6,673 nt of DNA from Prosthecobacter debontii (lineage in GTDB: Bacteria > Verrucomicrobiota > Verrucomicrobiia > Verrucomicrobiales > Akkermansiaceae), in NCBI GenBank assembly GCA_945885485.1, contig CAMCYT010000138.1, forward strand, positions 1-6,673. Direction: 5' to 3'. A program made the translations under genes and the position numbers. Shown in pieces: positions 1-6,214 of the stretch. The notes below the pieces were generated by a model that saw only the letters and a program-made list of their open reading frames with translations, made no database searches and was not told the origin of the DNA. Numbering within the stretch: position 1 is the stretch's first letter; the number at the start of each line of letters is the position of its first letter.

Positions 1-705
1 GGTGTTGATGAGGAAGGCGGAGGATTTCATTTTTTCGATGGAATTCTTTGAAATCAGGCCTTGGGTATCTGGGGTGAGGGGGCAGTGGAGGGAGATGACA
101 TCGGATTTTTCGAGGATTTCATTGATGGATGCCCATTCGAATGGGAATGAGGTGTTGGCCGAGCGCGAACGGGAATTAGCCAGAATCTTCATTTTAAAGG
201 CAGCGCCAAGCTCGGCGGTGCGTTGACCGATGCGGCCGAATCCGATCACGCCGAGGGTTTTGCCGGCGAGTTCTGTGAAGTTGGGGTTTTTCCAGAAACA
301 GAAATCCGGGCTGGTTTGCCATTCTCCGCCGTGGGCCATGATGCTGTGCTGGGCGGACTTTTTGAAAAAATCTAGGATGACGGAGAACACGAATTCAGCG
401 ACGGCATCGGTGCTGTAGATAGGGACGTTGGAGACGGGGATGTGGTGTTGGGTCGTGTAGGCGGTGTCGATGATGTTGTAGCCGGTGGCGAGGACGGCGA
501 TGAATTTGAGCTTGGGCAGTTGGGCAAGGGTTTCCGCGCTCAAGGGGCATTTGTTAGTGAGGATGATATCCGCGTCTTTGGTGCGCTCGACGATTTGATC
601 AATGGGGGTGCGGGGATACACCGTCAGATCGCCTAGTGATTCGATTTCGGTCCACGGGTTATCGCCGGGGTTGAGTGTGTGGGCATCGAGAACGGTGATT
701 TTCAT
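1..705 (-). CDS. D-2-hydroxyacid dehydrogenase (glycerate dehydrogenase-like), 3' end cut by the window
   Basis: The minus-strand frame is open from an ATG at 703-705 to the left edge, giving 235 codons of a family that is usually about 320 residues long. Family members reduce or oxidise 2-hydroxy/2-keto acids with NAD(P) in the cytoplasm, for example hydroxypyruvate to glycerate. Visible features are the substrate-domain segment VLATGYNIID (71-80), the stretch DFCFWKNP followed by ELAGKTLGVIGFGRIGQ with the Rossmann GxGxxG as GFGRIG (155-160), CPLTPDT (208-214), and FLINT at the edge. This wording is most like glycerate dehydrogenases (HprA type), but substrate cannot be read from sequence. 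After the second Rossmann strand the chain reads NSRSRS (177-182) with no acidic residue, which hints at NADP(H) use. The catalytic Arg, Glu and His of the family should lie beyond the window, so activity cannot be judged. No Shine-Dalgarno sequence precedes the ATG. The gene is 122 bases downstream of the parvulin gene on the same strand and is probably a separate unit. Confidence 0.93.
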   Translation of the reverse strand, partial: MKITVLDAHTLNPGDNPWTEIESLGDLTVYPRTPIDQIVERTKDADIILTNKCPLSAETLAQLPKLKFIAVLATGYNIIDTAYTTQHHIPVSNVPIYSTDAVAEFVFSVILDFFKKSAQHSIMAHGGEWQTSPDFCFWKNPNFTELAGKTLGVIGFGRIGQRTAELGAAFKMKILANSRSRSANTSFPFEWASINEILEKSDVISLHCPLTPDTQGLISKNSIEKMKSSAFLINT

Positions 706-745
706 GGAAGTTTGCTAGTGTTCAGTTGGAAGGGATGAGTGATTT

Positions 746-774
746 GAGGCGAGGTTAGTGATGGTTTGCGCCTC
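746..774 (-). repeat. Inverted repeat in the gap after the parvulin gene; possible weak terminator
   Basis: A perfect 6-base inverted repeat, GAGGCG (746-751) and CGCCTC (769-774), encloses a 17-base loop. It lies about 54 bases after the stop codon of the last gene of the operon and about 40 bases before the dehydrogenase start. The stem is GC-rich, but no T run follows it on the minus strand, so it is not a standard intrinsic terminator. It could slow or end operon transcription with help, or be chance. I see no other structure and no convincing promoter in 706-827. Confidence 0.25.
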
Positions 775-827
775 TATGTCGCTTTGCTCCATTGTGGTCG
801 GGGAAAGAGAGTTATTTATTTAGCGAG

Positions 828-1862
828 CTAGTTTTGGAAGATTTCGATTTTATTTTTCTCGGATTCGCGCAGTGAGGCGCGGAAGTCGTTGACTGCTTTG
901 TGGCGTTTGGTGGTAGCTAGAGCTGATTGAATCTTATCGCGGACGACTTCAAGTGTCGGAGTCTCTGCGGGGAGGCGATCAGTCAGTTCGACGATGTGAA
1001 AGCCTAGTTTGGTTTGGATGAGGGTGAATTTATTCTTCTCTAGTAGAAACACAGGATCTGCAAAATCTTTTGGGAGTCGGTCGCGGGACATCCAACCGAG
1101 ATCGCCTGCTAGATTTTTCGAGGCTTGATCGGCGCTTACGGCGAGGGCTAGTTCGGCGAAATTTTTGGATCCGTTTTGAAGTTCGGTGAGGGCAGATTGA
1201 AGTTTTTGTTTCGCCTCTTCTGCTGGTGTATCGAGTGTTGAAATGAAAATGTGGCGGGCACGGATGCGCTCAGGAATTTTTAGGCCTTCCAGATATTGTT
1301 CGTAAAATTCTGTGATTTCCTTTTCAGAGACGATGACCGATGGATCCACCTGTATGGCGACGTATTTTTCCTGTTGTATACGGGCTGCGATGCGATTTCT
1401 GAAATCCTTTAAGCTGCCGAAACCTTGGTTTTTGATGGCGTTTTCTAACTCCTCGCGGGTGCTGAATTTTTTGGAAAATAGTTCGAGTCGGGCATCGACT
1501 TCTTGATCGCTGACGTTGAGCTCTAGGTTGCTCACTTTTACCCGAATGAGTTCGTGATCGATGAGATCATCGATCGCGTCGGATTTGATGAGATTTTTCT
1601 CGGTTTGGCTGAGGTCGGCCATGGATTTGCCTTCGAGGAAAAGTCGCTCATAGATGGCGCGGTCGAGTTGGCTGCGAGTGATTTGATGTCCATAGACGCT
1701 AGCGACGATGCTTGCGGTTTTTGCTTTGTTGTTAGTAAATAGATTTAAGGATTTGAGTTGATGGCTCAGTGGGCCGTTGAAGACAAATAGATCGGCAGTC
1801 AAATATGCGATGACGACGAAGTAGATAGCGAAGCGAACGATGGAATTGGTGCAGAGCTTCAT
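828..1862 (-). CDS. Membrane-anchored parvulin-type peptidyl-prolyl cis-trans isomerase (SurA/PpiC/PrsA-like)
   Basis: This 344-residue protein is a predicted foldase acting on exported proteins outside the cytoplasmic membrane. Residues about 8-30 form one hydrophobic segment (IVRFAIYFVVIAYLTADLF) with no lipobox and no clear cleavage site, so it is probably an uncleaved anchor with the rest in the periplasm. Residues about 50-195 are a helical SurA_N-like chaperone region, starting with ASVYGHQITRSQLDRAI. Residues about 198-297 are the parvulin domain: RARHIFIS with the conserved first His (204), FAELALAVSAD, GDLGWMSRDRLPKDFADPVF (253-272), and LGFHIVEL with the second His (289). A short helical tail follows. 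There is only one parvulin domain, unlike Escherichia coli SurA, which has two. The gene is last in the four-gene operon, 15 bases after the L,D-transpeptidase stop, and has no Shine-Dalgarno sequence. Its clients are unknown; the neighbouring exported transpeptidase is one candidate by context only. Confidence 0.9.
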   Translation of the reverse strand: MKLCTNSIVRFAIYFVVIAYLTADLFVFNGPLSHQLKSLNLFTNNKAKTASIVASVYGHQITRSQLDRAIYERLFLEGKSMADLSQTEKNLIKSDAIDDLIDHELIRVKVSNLELNVSDQEVDARLELFSKKFSTREELENAIKNQGFGSLKDFRNRIAARIQQEKYVAIQVDPSVIVSEKEITEFYEQYLEGLKIPERIRARHIFISTLDTPAEEAKQKLQSALTELQNGSKNFAELALAVSADQASKNLAGDLGWMSRDRLPKDFADPVFLLEKNKFTLIQTKLGFHIVELTDRLPAETPTLEVVRDKIQSALATTKRHKAVNDFRASLRESEKNKIEIFQN

Positions 1863-1877
1863 GCTGAATGCTAAGGT

Positions 1878-3053
1878 CTAACGGATTTCGATAGTGGCAC
1901 CTGGGCGGATGAGGGTGGGTAAGCGGACGGCGTCCCAGTTGCAGAGGCGGATGCATCCAGCGGAGCGGGAGCGGCCGATGGTTTCAGGATCGGAAGTGCC
2001 GTGCATGCCGATGCCGGCGCGGGTGGTTCCGCACCAGATGATGCCGACCGGAGAGTTCGGGCCTGGCGGAATCATCAGGGCCTTTTCTGAACGTTTTCCG
2101 GTATCGAGAAGTTGTTGATCGTAACGCCACCACGGCAGCGCGACCATGTTGTGAAGTTTCCATGAACCAAACTTGATGAACTGGGGTTTTCCTGGAGTGA
2201 TGGGAAATGAGGCGAGGAGGGAGGTGTTGGCGACAGGGGCGACGGGTGCGTTGGGATCGGTGATGATGGTAGGTCGCGGGGCGGCGGCGAAGATGCGGAC
2301 CTGGTTCTTTTTGGTATCGACCACGACGTATCGATCCGAGAGATCTTCGAGTTCTTTCCATGCACGATCTGTTAGTTCTTCAACGAGAAAAGGCGTGACG
2401 TTTGGAACGTTGATGCTGGCTTTTGGTTGTAAGCCGTAAATTTTTATTTCAGGGTTCAGGCGAATCAAAGTTGGGATGTCGGTATGGTAGCGCTCCGACA
2501 TAAATTCGGCGATGGAGCGGTAGGCCATGCGCTTGGTTTTTGCTTGTTCGCTGCGTTTGGTTGAAAGCTTGGAGTTGACCCATTCGCTCGCAATTTCAGG
2601 AACTAACGCGACTGCGTAAGGGTTGGTGATGGCCTCGCGAGCCGCGGTGTTGACTGCGTTCCAATCATCTAACTCATGGCCGTTTACCTCGTTCCATGAT
2701 TTGACGGCGAGTTCTGAAAAAAGACCGATTTTTCCATCGACCACACCCGGGCCGAAGTTGGCTTGTTCGAGGAAGATTTGCAACCGTGCGGCGTCGTCGC
2801 CAATGGGCTTTTGGTTGATGGGTGGAAATTCTTTCGGTTTTTTTTCCGGAGTCTCTTCAGGGGTTTTCGGCGGAGTTGGAGGGACTTCAGTTGGAGCGAC
2901 AGGTTTGGGCGGGGGCGTGACTAATACGGGAGCGGGTGTTGGTTCGGGTGCGATGGGATCGGCATCGACAGGCAGGGCTTTGAGAATCTTGGGCCCGGAT
3001 TCCTGTGCAGCGAGCGGTAGAGAAAAAAGAAGTAATGTTAGAAAAAGACGCAT
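1878..3053 (-). CDS. Exported L,D-transpeptidase with proline-rich linker, peptidoglycan-binding-like and LysM-like regions and YkuD domain
   Basis: This is a 391-residue predicted periplasmic enzyme. The YkuD family makes 3-3 cross-links in peptidoglycan or attaches proteins to it, using a catalytic Cys. In order: a signal peptide (1-16, MRLFLTLLLFSLPLAA then QES); a proline-rich stretch (about 32-80), likely an extended linker; a region like the PG_binding_1 fold (about 86-125, with ARLQIFLEQANFGPGVVDGK); a LysM-like region (about 178-218, IAEFMSERYHTDIPTLIRLN then LQPKASINVPN); and the YkuD catalytic domain (about 240-391). The active site reads HGT (His351) followed by RSRSAGCIRL, with Cys367 and Arg369. 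A second Cys follows at 371. The usual SHGC is SAGC here, a variation also found in the family. The start is supported by the signal peptide. The gene begins 8 bases after the hflX stop, so the two are surely cotranscribed and perhaps translationally coupled. No Shine-Dalgarno sequence is seen. Confidence 0.93.
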   Translation of the reverse strand: MRLFLTLLLFSLPLAAQESGPKILKALPVDADPIAPEPTPAPVLVTPPPKPVAPTEVPPTPPKTPEETPEKKPKEFPPINQKPIGDDAARLQIFLEQANFGPGVVDGKIGLFSELAVKSWNEVNGHELDDWNAVNTAAREAITNPYAVALVPEIASEWVNSKLSTKRSEQAKTKRMAYRSIAEFMSERYHTDIPTLIRLNPEIKIYGLQPKASINVPNVTPFLVEELTDRAWKELEDLSDRYVVVDTKKNQVRIFAAAPRPTIITDPNAPVAPVANTSLLASFPITPGKPQFIKFGSWKLHNMVALPWWRYDQQLLDTGKRSEKALMIPPGPNSPVGIIWCGTTRAGIGMHGTSDPETIGRSRSAGCIRLCNWDAVRLPTLIRPGATIEIR

Positions 3054-3061
3054 GGTTGCGA

Positions 3062-4366
3062 TTAGTGAGGAATCAGGAACACGTTGAGTTTACCTGCGAT
3101 GTTTGCTGGTACGATAGCGGTTACGATGATGTCGTTTTCATCGTATTCAGTGGAGAGGACTTTTGCGTCTTTGTGGAGGAGGTTGAGAATGTCGCCGCGA
3201 AATTGCGGGATGCGATAATTCTCGTGCGTGACCCGATCTGCGAGGACTTGTGTGCAGGCTTTGTATATGTCTTCCAGACCCTGACCGGTGAGGGCGGATG
3301 CATGGATGGCATCGGGGAATTTTTTTTCCAAACAAACGAGCTCCCATGGATCGGTGATTTTATCGATTTTGTTCAGAACCGTGATGATGGGTTTATCGAC
3401 CGCACCGAGTTCTTCTAACACATGCAGCGTGGTGGCTTGGAAGATTTCGATTTCAGGTGCGGAGGCATCGAGCACGTGGATGAGGAAATCTGATAGAACG
3501 GATTCTTCGAGTGTTGCCTTGAAAGCCTCGACGAGACGGTGGGGGAGATTGCGGACGAAGCCGACTGTATCGGTGACGAGGAGCGGTTGGCCATCCGGCA
3601 AATCGATGCGACGGGTGGTGGTGTCGAGAGTGGCGAAGAGCATGTCTTTCGCCATGACATCCGATCCAGAAATTTTGTTCAGCATCGTGGATTTTCCCGA
3701 GTTCGTGTAACCGACGATGGCGACGTGTGGGGTATCGAGTTTTTCGCGTTCCTTGCGTTGGGTTTTGCGTTGTTTGCGTACGACCTCGAGTTCGCGCTTG
3801 CAGCGATCGATGCTGAGGTGGGCGAGACGTCGGTCGATTTCGATTTGTTTTTCACCCATGCCGCGTTCGGCACCGCCGCCGCCACCGGATCCGGAACCTC
3901 CGCCACCGCCTTCGCGGTCAAGGTGTCCCCACATGCGGGCGAGACGGGGAAGGGCGTATTGCATTTTTGCGAGTTCGACCTGCAAGCGTGCCTCTTTAGT
4001 TTGAGCTCGTTTTCCGAAAATATCGAGAATGACTTCTTCGCGGTCGATCACGCAGAGATCGGCGAGTTTTTCCCACTCTCGTTGTTGGGAGGGGGCGAGG
4101 TTATTATCGATGACGATGCAGTCGCATTCGTGGGCTTTGGCGAGCGCGACCATTTCCGCGGCTTTGCCGGTTCCGCAGAGAAACTTTTTGTGCATTTCGC
4201 GGGATTTAGCGAGGACGGATTCGGCGATCTCGATACCGAGGGTGGACACGAGCTCACCGAGCTCTTCTAACAACGAGGCGGATTCCTCTTCTTCGCTTTT
4301 ATCGAAATAAAGCCGGACGAGCAGGGCGCGCTCGACCATTTCTGGTTTCTGTCTGACTTCGAACAT
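3062..4366 (-). CDS. hflX: HflX-family ribosome-associated GTPase
   Basis: HflX binds the large ribosomal subunit and splits stalled 70S ribosomes, notably in heat stress, using GTP; it acts in the cytoplasm. The 434 residues match the family's usual length and order: N-terminal domain (about 12-120, with KFLCGTGKAAEM and NNLAPSQQREWE), helical middle domain (about 122-210, QTKEARLQVELAKMQYALPR), GTPase domain (about 213-375) and C-terminal domain (about 378-434). GTPase motifs are G1 GYTNSGKS (219-226), G2 in ATLDTTTRR, G3 DTVGF (266-270), G4 NKID (332-335) and G5 SAL (357-359). All are intact, so it should be active. Two oddities lie side by side: a glycine/serine tract (153-165), and RGMGEKQ where the family usually has RGPGEKQ. 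The gene starts 18 bases after the yqeY stop, with an AT-rich leader and no Shine-Dalgarno sequence, and the L,D-transpeptidase follows after 8 bases. Confidence 0.97.
   Translation of the reverse strand: MFEVRQKPEMVERALLVRLYFDKSEEEESASLLEELGELVSTLGIEIAESVLAKSREMHKKFLCGTGKAAEMVALAKAHECDCIVIDNNLAPSQQREWEKLADLCVIDREEVILDIFGKRAQTKEARLQVELAKMQYALPRLARMWGHLDREGGGGGSGSGGGGGAERGMGEKQIEIDRRLAHLSIDRCKRELEVVRKQRKTQRKEREKLDTPHVAIVGYTNSGKSTMLNKISGSDVMAKDMLFATLDTTTRRIDLPDGQPLLVTDTVGFVRNLPHRLVEAFKATLEESVLSDFLIHVLDASAPEIEIFQATTLHVLEELGAVDKPIITVLNKIDKITDPWELVCLEKKFPDAIHASALTGQGLEDIYKACTQVLADRVTHENYRIPQFRGDILNLLHKDAKVLSTEYDENDIIVTAIVPANIAGKLNVFLIPH
3872..3910 (-). repeat. Glycine-rich codon tract inside hflX
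   Basis: Thirteen codons of hflX (residues 153-165) read GGGGGSGSGGGGG: five Gly, Ser-Gly-Ser, five Gly. It sits between the middle-domain helices and the RGMGEKQ motif, where HflX proteins normally have a short glycine-containing loop. The DNA is a run of near-repeats of GCC/ACC triplets on the plus strand, so it could change length by slippage in multiples of three. The likely structural result is a long flexible loop. Confidence 0.85.
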
Positions 4367-4384
4367 CGATTTTTTAGAAAAGGG

Positions 4385-4840
4385 TTAGGAAAGGCGTGAA
4401 ATGACTGCGGCGGAAAGCGTTTTGCCATCGGCACGGCCTTCGCACAATTCTTGGGTGCGTTTCATGACTTTTCCTATATCGGCTTTGGAAGCTGCACCAG
4501 TTTCCTTGATCGCTTGGGCAACGAATTCGGAGATCTGAGCTTCGCTAAGGGCGGCGGGGAGGTATTTGGAAAGGATGGCGATCTCGGCCTTTGCGGTTTC
4601 GGCGAGCTCTTGGCGGTTGGCTTTTTCGAACTGCTCGATGGAATCCTGGCGTTGTTTGATTTGTTTGCGGACAACCGCAAGGATTTCGGGTTCGTCCAAC
4701 AGCGTGCCGAGCCCGTCTTTTTCAATAGCGGCGTTGGTTAAGGCACTTTTGAGGGCACGTAGGGAATTGAGCGCGATGGAGTCTTTGGCTCGCATGGCGG
4801 TCTTGATATCTTCGGAAATTTGGTCAGCAGTGTTGCTCAT
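4385..4840 (-). CDS. yqeY: GatB/YqeY domain-containing protein (YqeY family)
   Basis: This is a complete 151-residue single-domain protein of the usual YqeY length. The family resembles the tail domain of GatB, the tRNA-dependent amidotransferase subunit that contacts tRNA. A tRNA-linked role is therefore often proposed for YqeY, but its function is not established. Recognisable features are the N-terminal helix ISEDIKTAMRAKDSIALNSL followed by RALKSAL, the central KQIKQRQDSIEQFEKANRQE, LSKYLPAALSE (91-101), and the C-terminal IGKVMKR...EGRADGKTLS, which matches the family's GKVM...GRADGK signature. The protein looks cytoplasmic, with no signal or membrane segment. It is the first gene of the minus-strand operon. 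The ATG lies about 70 bases downstream of the transcription start expected from the promoter candidate at 4917-4945, and it has no Shine-Dalgarno sequence. Confidence 0.93.
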   Translation of the reverse strand: MSNTADQISEDIKTAMRAKDSIALNSLRALKSALTNAAIEKDGLGTLLDEPEILAVVRKQIKQRQDSIEQFEKANRQELAETAKAEIAILSKYLPAALSEAQISEFVAQAIKETGAASKADIGKVMKRTQELCEGRADGKTLSAAVISRLS

Positions 4841-4916
4841 GCGGCATTGATACGACGGGTAGAGGCAATCGCCAAGGAAAAGAGCGGGTGGATAGAGTAT
4901 ACTTGTTGGGAGTCTG

Positions 4917-4945
4917 ATTAAATCACGTTATTACAAAGATTGCAA
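4917..4945 (-). promoter_or_regulatory. Candidate sigma70-type promoter for the yqeY-hflX-ldt-ppiase operon
   Basis: Read on the minus strand, TTGCAA (4940-4945, 4 of 6 to TTGACA) is followed after exactly 17 bases by TTTAAT (4917-4922, 5 of 6 to TATAAT). It is correctly placed upstream of the first gene of the operon, with a leader of about 70 bases. Another -10-like element, TATACT, lies nearer the gene within a palindromic AGTATACT, but has no matching -35. The match is by eye only. The site shares the intergenic region with the divergent lipoprotein gene, for which I see no clear promoter. Confidence 0.45.
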
Positions 4946-4982
4946 AATTTTGGAAATTACTTTATCTAGGGCTTCTCCAATT

Positions 4983-5624
4983 ATGTCCCTTAGAAACTCA
5001 TTCCTTCTTAGTCTTGCTGGTTTTGCCTTATTCTTGGCGAGTTGCGCACAAAATCCGAAGGATCCAAGGTTGGTCAAAACTCATCCTGAATATAAGAATC
5101 CGCATCAGCATGGGACTTATGAGTTTTTTGTGGCGGAGACATCTTATCCCAAGACTCATGATTCTTGGACGAACCAAGAGCTATTGCCTAATACTAAAGC
5201 CTCTAATTCCTGGTTGAATATAAATCTAGAGACTCAGCGTGGAAAGTTAATGAACGGCGACCAGGTGGTGATTGATTATCCGATCTGTTCGGGGAGATCG
5301 ACTCATCCGACGCCCGAGGGAAGCTACAAGATTCTTGAGAAGATCGTAGATAAGAGTTCAAATAAATATGGTCGAATTTACGATGCGGAAGGAAAGGTCG
5401 TAAACAGTGATGCCGATATGACTAAAGATCCCGTTCCAGAGGGTGGAAAATTTGTTGGAGCCCCGATGCGCTATTGGATGCGGCTCACTGGTGATGGCAT
5501 TGGACATCACATTGGCCCAGTAAAACGGTATCCAGCCTCGCACGCATGTATTCGCGGACCACAGAAAACGATGCCTGTCGTTTTCTCAAAATTAGCTGTC
5601 GGCTCGAAAGTCGTGGTTGATTGA
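4983..5624 (+). CDS. Lipoprotein L,D-transpeptidase (YkuD domain)
   Basis: This is a 213-residue predicted lipoprotein with a YkuD transpeptidase domain, likely acting on peptidoglycan peptides from a membrane anchor. Starting at the ATG at 4983 gives a textbook lipoprotein signal: MSLRNSFLLSLAGFALF then lipobox LASC, with Cys21 as the lipidated residue. A TTG 33 bases upstream (4950) is in frame but would only add polar residues before the signal, so ATG is preferred; a weak AGGG (4968-4971) precedes it. The YkuD domain runs from about 77 (WLNINLETQRGKLMNGDQVV) to the C-terminus, with CSGRSTHPTPEGSYKI (102-117), VGAPMRYWMRLTGDGIGHHIG (about 158-178), and active site PASHACIRGP, with Cys189 and Arg191. 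The usual Gly before the catalytic Cys is Ala188. Between 124 and 158 is a polar lid-like insert. It is divergent from the operon that carries the larger L,D-transpeptidase, and ends just before a strong terminator. Codons look more AT-rich than in hflX. Confidence 0.92.
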   Translation: MSLRNSFLLSLAGFALFLASCAQNPKDPRLVKTHPEYKNPHQHGTYEFFVAETSYPKTHDSWTNQELLPNTKASNSWLNINLETQRGKLMNGDQVVIDYPICSGRSTHPTPEGSYKILEKIVDKSSNKYGRIYDAEGKVVNSDADMTKDPVPEGGKFVGAPMRYWMRLTGDGIGHHIGPVKRYPASHACIRGPQKTMPVVFSKLAVGSKVVVD

Positions 5625-5649
5625 TTCAATGCTGAAATTTTCTCCAATT

Positions 5650-5685
5650 AAAAAGCCCGTAGGTATATGCCTACGGGCTTTTTTT
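5650..5685. terminator. Intrinsic terminator, probably bidirectional
   Basis: A perfect 14-base inverted repeat, AAAAAGCCCGTAGG (5650-5663) and CCTACGGGCTTTTT (5670-5683), closes over a 6-base loop. The stem core is GC-rich, a T run follows on the plus strand, and the A run on the left becomes a T run for minus-strand transcripts. It lies 25 bases after the lipoprotein gene stop and 24 bases beyond the end of the convergent cytochrome-like gene, so it can end both transcripts. Confidence 0.92.
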
Positions 5686-5709
5686 ATAAGAGAAATGACT
5701 AAGGAGGGG

Positions 5710-6126
5710 TTATTCGTCTTCCTTCATGAATTTATCGTGACCTTGTTTTTTAGATTCTTTCATTTGTTCCACGATGGTTTTCACTTTTGCTAGATCTTTG
5801 TTAAGGAAGGCGAGTTCCATGTCGGCAAGCGTTGAGATCAGAGTCCCCATCATTTTACGGTATCCAGCGGAAGCTTTGGCTTTGTCAGGGCCGTCTGGCA
5901 TGGCTTTTACCAATTCAGGAATTTCGGCAATGGCTTTGACCATGGCGTCTTGGGCTTCACGGGCTAGGGTGGCACCTTTGGCTGGATCTATATCATCTTT
6001 ACGCATAGCTTTGTAAGCGTCGTTCATGATTTCCATTTGTTTGGCTAGCTGGGTGTCATCTGCAGAAGTTGGAATGACAAACAACATGGATGCAGCGCAG
6101 GCAGCGATAAAAAATTTCGATTTCAT
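5710..6126 (-). CDS. Exported small helical protein, probable cytochrome b562
   Basis: The preprotein has 138 residues. The ATG at 6124-6126 is chosen because it starts a clean signal peptide (MKSKFFIAACAASMLFVIPT then SA, cleaved before DDTQ). An upstream in-frame ATG at 6204 would bury this signal behind 26 residues. The mature part of about 116 residues is predicted all-helical and resembles cytochrome b562, a periplasmic four-helix bundle that binds one haem b through a Met near the N-terminus and a His near the C-terminus. Here QMEIMNDAYKAM carries Met31, in the position of the ligand in the Escherichia coli protein, and VEQMKESKKQGHDKF carries His130, matching its EQLKTTRNAYHQKY end. 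GYRKMMGTLISTLADMEL resembles helix 3. The Met-His distance is 99 residues, against 95 in E. coli. No CxxCH is present, so haem would be non-covalent. The partner and role are unknown. A haem-free b562-fold relative is the main alternative. Confidence 0.7.
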   Translation of the reverse strand: MKSKFFIAACAASMLFVIPTSADDTQLAKQMEIMNDAYKAMRKDDIDPAKGATLAREAQDAMVKAIAEIPELVKAMPDGPDKAKASAGYRKMMGTLISTLADMELAFLNKDLAKVKTIVEQMKESKKQGHDKFMKEDE

Positions 6127-6148
6127 AGGTGGCAGAATACGAATCGAA

Positions 6149-6171
6149 TTTCCCCTATCTTCCAAGGGAAA
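6149..6171 (-). repeat. Inverted repeat in the leader of the cytochrome b562-like gene
   Basis: TTTCCC (6149-6154) and GGGAAA (6166-6171) form a perfect 6-base inverted repeat around 11 bases. It lies 22 bases before the chosen start of the cytochrome-like gene. If the promoter candidate at 6215-6243 is right, this hairpin would be in the 5' untranslated leader. It could be an operator half-site pair or an RNA hairpin, or chance in an A/T-rich stretch. Confidence 0.25.
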
Positions 6172-6214
6172 AATGAAAGGAAGAGACAGAAGATTATTAG
6201 ACATGAGGCGCTAG

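Noticed and set aside
2..636. Three short plus-strand frames in the left part of the window
   Set aside because: All are antisense to the dehydrogenase, which has a continuous frame and clear Rossmann motifs on the minus strand.
2623..3087. A 154-codon plus-strand frame opposite the start of the large L,D-transpeptidase
   Set aside because: Its Gly/Ser/Val-rich protein is the antisense of the proline-rich linker, and the minus-strand gene has a signal peptide and catalytic motif.
3539..4270. A 243-codon open frame on the plus strand opposite hflX
   Set aside because: It lies wholly within hflX, whose GTPase motifs are unmistakable. Its protein is low-complexity and resembles no family, and GC-rich coding DNA often leaves such shadow frames.
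4950..4982. The upstream TTG start of the lipoprotein transpeptidase
   Set aside because: It would place 11 residues before a standard lipoprotein signal peptide. The ATG at 4983 gives the expected signal length.
5650..5685. The long inverted repeat as a mobile-element end or attachment site
   Set aside because: Its GC core, A and T flanks and place between two convergent stop codons are fully explained by a bidirectional terminator. No transposase or direct repeats are near.
6127..6204. A 26-residue N-terminal extension of the cytochrome-like protein
   Set aside because: It would put the signal peptide inside the protein, and no ribosome binding site supports the upstream ATG.
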